Source of the DNA: an uncultured Clostridia bacterium
GTDB taxonomy: Bacteria; Bacillota; Clostridia; Oscillospirales; CAG-272
Direction of reading: 5' to 3'
Assembly (NCBI GenBank): GCA_947652805.1
Contig: CANTEM010000073.1
Span: 1 to 5,721, forward strand
Length of the DNA stretch: 5,721 nt
Part shown: piece by piece, positions 4,575 to 5,721 of the stretch
How the letters are laid out: each line of letters opens with the position of its first letter
Numbering within the stretch: position 1 is the stretch's first letter
Notes under the pieces: generated by a model
What the model was told of the DNA's origin: nothing
The model's database searches: none
What the model saw: only the letters and a program-made list of their open reading frames with translations
Program-made: the position numbers and the translations under genes

Positions 4575-5609
4575 ATGATCGTTGTTGTTATTCCGGCATA
4601 TAAGCCGGAGAAGGGATTGCTTTCGGTGACAGCTGGGATTTTGGAGCAGACGGAATATTCCGTTCTGGTAGTGAACGACGGAAGCGGCAGCGAATACGAT
4701 TCCGTTTTTGCACAGCTTCCGGAGCAGGTTACCGTGCTGCACCATGATGTGAACCGGGGCAAGGGAGCGGCGCTGAAAACGGCATATGAATATATCAAAG
4801 GACGCCCGGAATATACAGGCGTGATCACTGCCGATGCGGACGGACAGCATCTGGTGCGGGATATCATCCGGGTGGGAGAAGCGCTGGGGGAACAGCCTGA
4901 GGCGCTGATTCTGGGTTCCAGAGAATTTGTAGGCAATGTTCCTGCAAGAAGCAGATTCGGCAACACCCTTACCCGTTTTGTATTCCGTATTTCCTCCGGT
5001 GTGAAGGTAAACGATACCCAGACCGGACTGCGGGCGTTTGGTGCCTGCTGGATCGAAGACATGCTTGCAATCGAGGGACAGCGGTATGAATATGAAATGA
5101 ACGTGCTTTTATACTGTGCAAAAAAGCATATTCCGATTGTAGAGCTGCCTATTCAGACTGTATATGAAAACAACAACAGCGGATCCCATTTTCATGTAAT
5201 CCGGGATTCCGTGAAGATTTATGCAGTGATCTTAAAGTTTGTATCTGCATCCGTAGCGGCGTTTGTGATTGATTTTCTATTGCTGCTTTTGGTACGGCAT
5301 CTGACGCGGGGGCTTGGGGAAGAGCTGTCCCTGCTGGTCAGTGTGGTGAGCGCCCGTGTGGTAAGCTCCCTGTGCAACTATCATCTGAACCGCCGGCTTG
5401 TGTTTGCCCAAGGCACCCGGACAAGCATTCTGAAATATTATATACTTGCCGTAACGCTCCTTTTGTTGAATTACGGTCTCATATGGGTGTTCAACGTGGC
5501 GCTGCCCATTCCGCTGGCAGTGGCAAAAATCATAACGGAGCTGCTCCTGTATCCGTTCAGTTATATTATGCAGCGCAGATTTGTATTTGCAAAAAAATCA
5601 GAGGAGTAA
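4575..5609 (+). CDS. DPM1-like GT2 glycosyltransferase fused to a GtrA-like membrane domain
   Basis: This 344-residue protein has two domains. Residues 1 to about 215 are a GT-A-fold family 2 transferase of the polyprenyl-phosphate mannose/glucose synthase type, with VNDGS (33-37) for nucleotide binding, NRGKG (60-64), the metal-binding DAD in TADADGQH (85-92), DTQTG (147-151) and RYEYEM (170-175). It would transfer a hexose from a nucleotide sugar to a polyprenyl phosphate at the cytoplasmic face. Residues about 219-340 hold four hydrophobic helices ending in RRFVFAK, the GtrA (PF04138) pattern, thought to help flip the lipid-linked sugar. The loop with NYHLNRRLVFA (268-278) is also typical. 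AAGGGA (4562-4567) lies 7 bases before the ATG. It is divergent from the GT-C-like gene, which could use the flipped donor. The sugar cannot be predicted. No terminator is seen after it, so the next gene may be co-transcribed. Confidence 0.92.
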   Translation: MIVVVIPAYKPEKGLLSVTAGILEQTEYSVLVVNDGSGSEYDSVFAQLPEQVTVLHHDVNRGKGAALKTAYEYIKGRPEYTGVITADADGQHLVRDIIRVGEALGEQPEALILGSREFVGNVPARSRFGNTLTRFVFRISSGVKVNDTQTGLRAFGACWIEDMLAIEGQRYEYEMNVLLYCAKKHIPIVELPIQTVYENNNSGSHFHVIRDSVKIYAVILKFVSASVAAFVIDFLLLLLVRHLTRGLGEELSLLVSVVSARVVSSLCNYHLNRRLVFAQGTRTSILKYYILAVTLLLLNYGLIWVFNVALPIPLAVAKIITELLLYPFSYIMQRRFVFAKKSEE

Positions 5610-5677
5610 TGCAGACAAAAAGGCTCCTTACAAATATGTATTGGTGAAGCAATAAAATTTATCTTTTGGAGGGTATT

Positions 5678-5721
5678 ATGAAAGCACGAATCCCGAAAGT
5701 GTGCGCTGTACCATTGGTCCT
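5678..5721 (+). CDS. 5' end of an unidentified gene, cut by the window edge
   Basis: An ATG at 5678 follows GGAGGG (5668-5673) at 4-5 bases and opens a frame reading MKARIPKVCAVPLV to the window end. Basic residues followed by a turn to hydrophobic ones could be the start of a signal peptide or membrane segment, but too little is visible to assign function. The 68-base gap after the GT2-GtrA stop has no clear terminator. A weak promoter candidate, TTACAA (5628-5633) and AATAAA (5651-5656) with a 17-base spacer, lies in it, so the gene may be read from its own start or from the upstream promoter. Confidence 0.6.
   Translation, partial: MKARIPKVCAVPLV

Overview
The window looks like a chromosomal segment of a Gram-positive Clostridia bacterium, probably an Oscillospiraceae/Ruminococcaceae-type gut Firmicute. 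The grounds are strong AGGAGG-like ribosome sites, A/T-rich promoters, GC-rich genes separated by AT-rich intergenic DNA, a QueH-type queuosine enzyme, and a palindromic repeat of a style I associate with gut Clostridia. This placement is inferred from style and memory, not from a search.

Left end (1-316). The first ~120 bases are AT-rich and hold the 5' end of an unidentified leftward ORF. They run directly into an isolated 3' end of a proline tRNA (about 122-147: T-loop, acceptor 3' strand and CCA) with no tRNA body before it. That is the classic scar of an element integrated in the 3' end of a tRNA gene, so positions 1-~121 are best read as the end of an integrated element lying to the left, and everything to the right as core chromosome. 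A terminator hairpin that once served the tRNA follows, then a promoter.

Rightward operon (317-2404). A 115-residue PII-like signalling protein overlaps by 4 bases a CPA2-type cation:proton antiporter with no cytoplasmic regulatory domain. The antiporter is followed after 10 bases by queH (epoxyqueuosine reductase). The PII-like protein is a good candidate for a separate regulatory subunit of the antiporter; queH probably just shares the transcript.

Intergenic repeat (about 2468-2627). This is a ~160-bp MITE-like palindromic element. Each end can fold into its own hairpin with an outward-facing T-tract, so it can act as a two-way terminator between the converging queH and glycosyltransferase genes.

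Divergent glycosylation pair (2644-5609). A leftward 599-residue multi-spanning GT-C-like membrane protein faces a rightward fusion of a DPM1-like GT2 domain to a GtrA membrane domain. Together they fit a three-step system: charge a polyprenyl phosphate with a sugar, flip it, and transfer the sugar outside the membrane. They are separated by a perfect 25-bp inverted repeat with a 2-nt centre. It contains two symmetry-related promoters with overlapping cores, so initiation in the two directions should be mutually exclusive or jointly controlled. This is the most unusual structure in the window.

Right end (5678-5721). The first 14 complete codons of a further gene follow a strong ribosome site.
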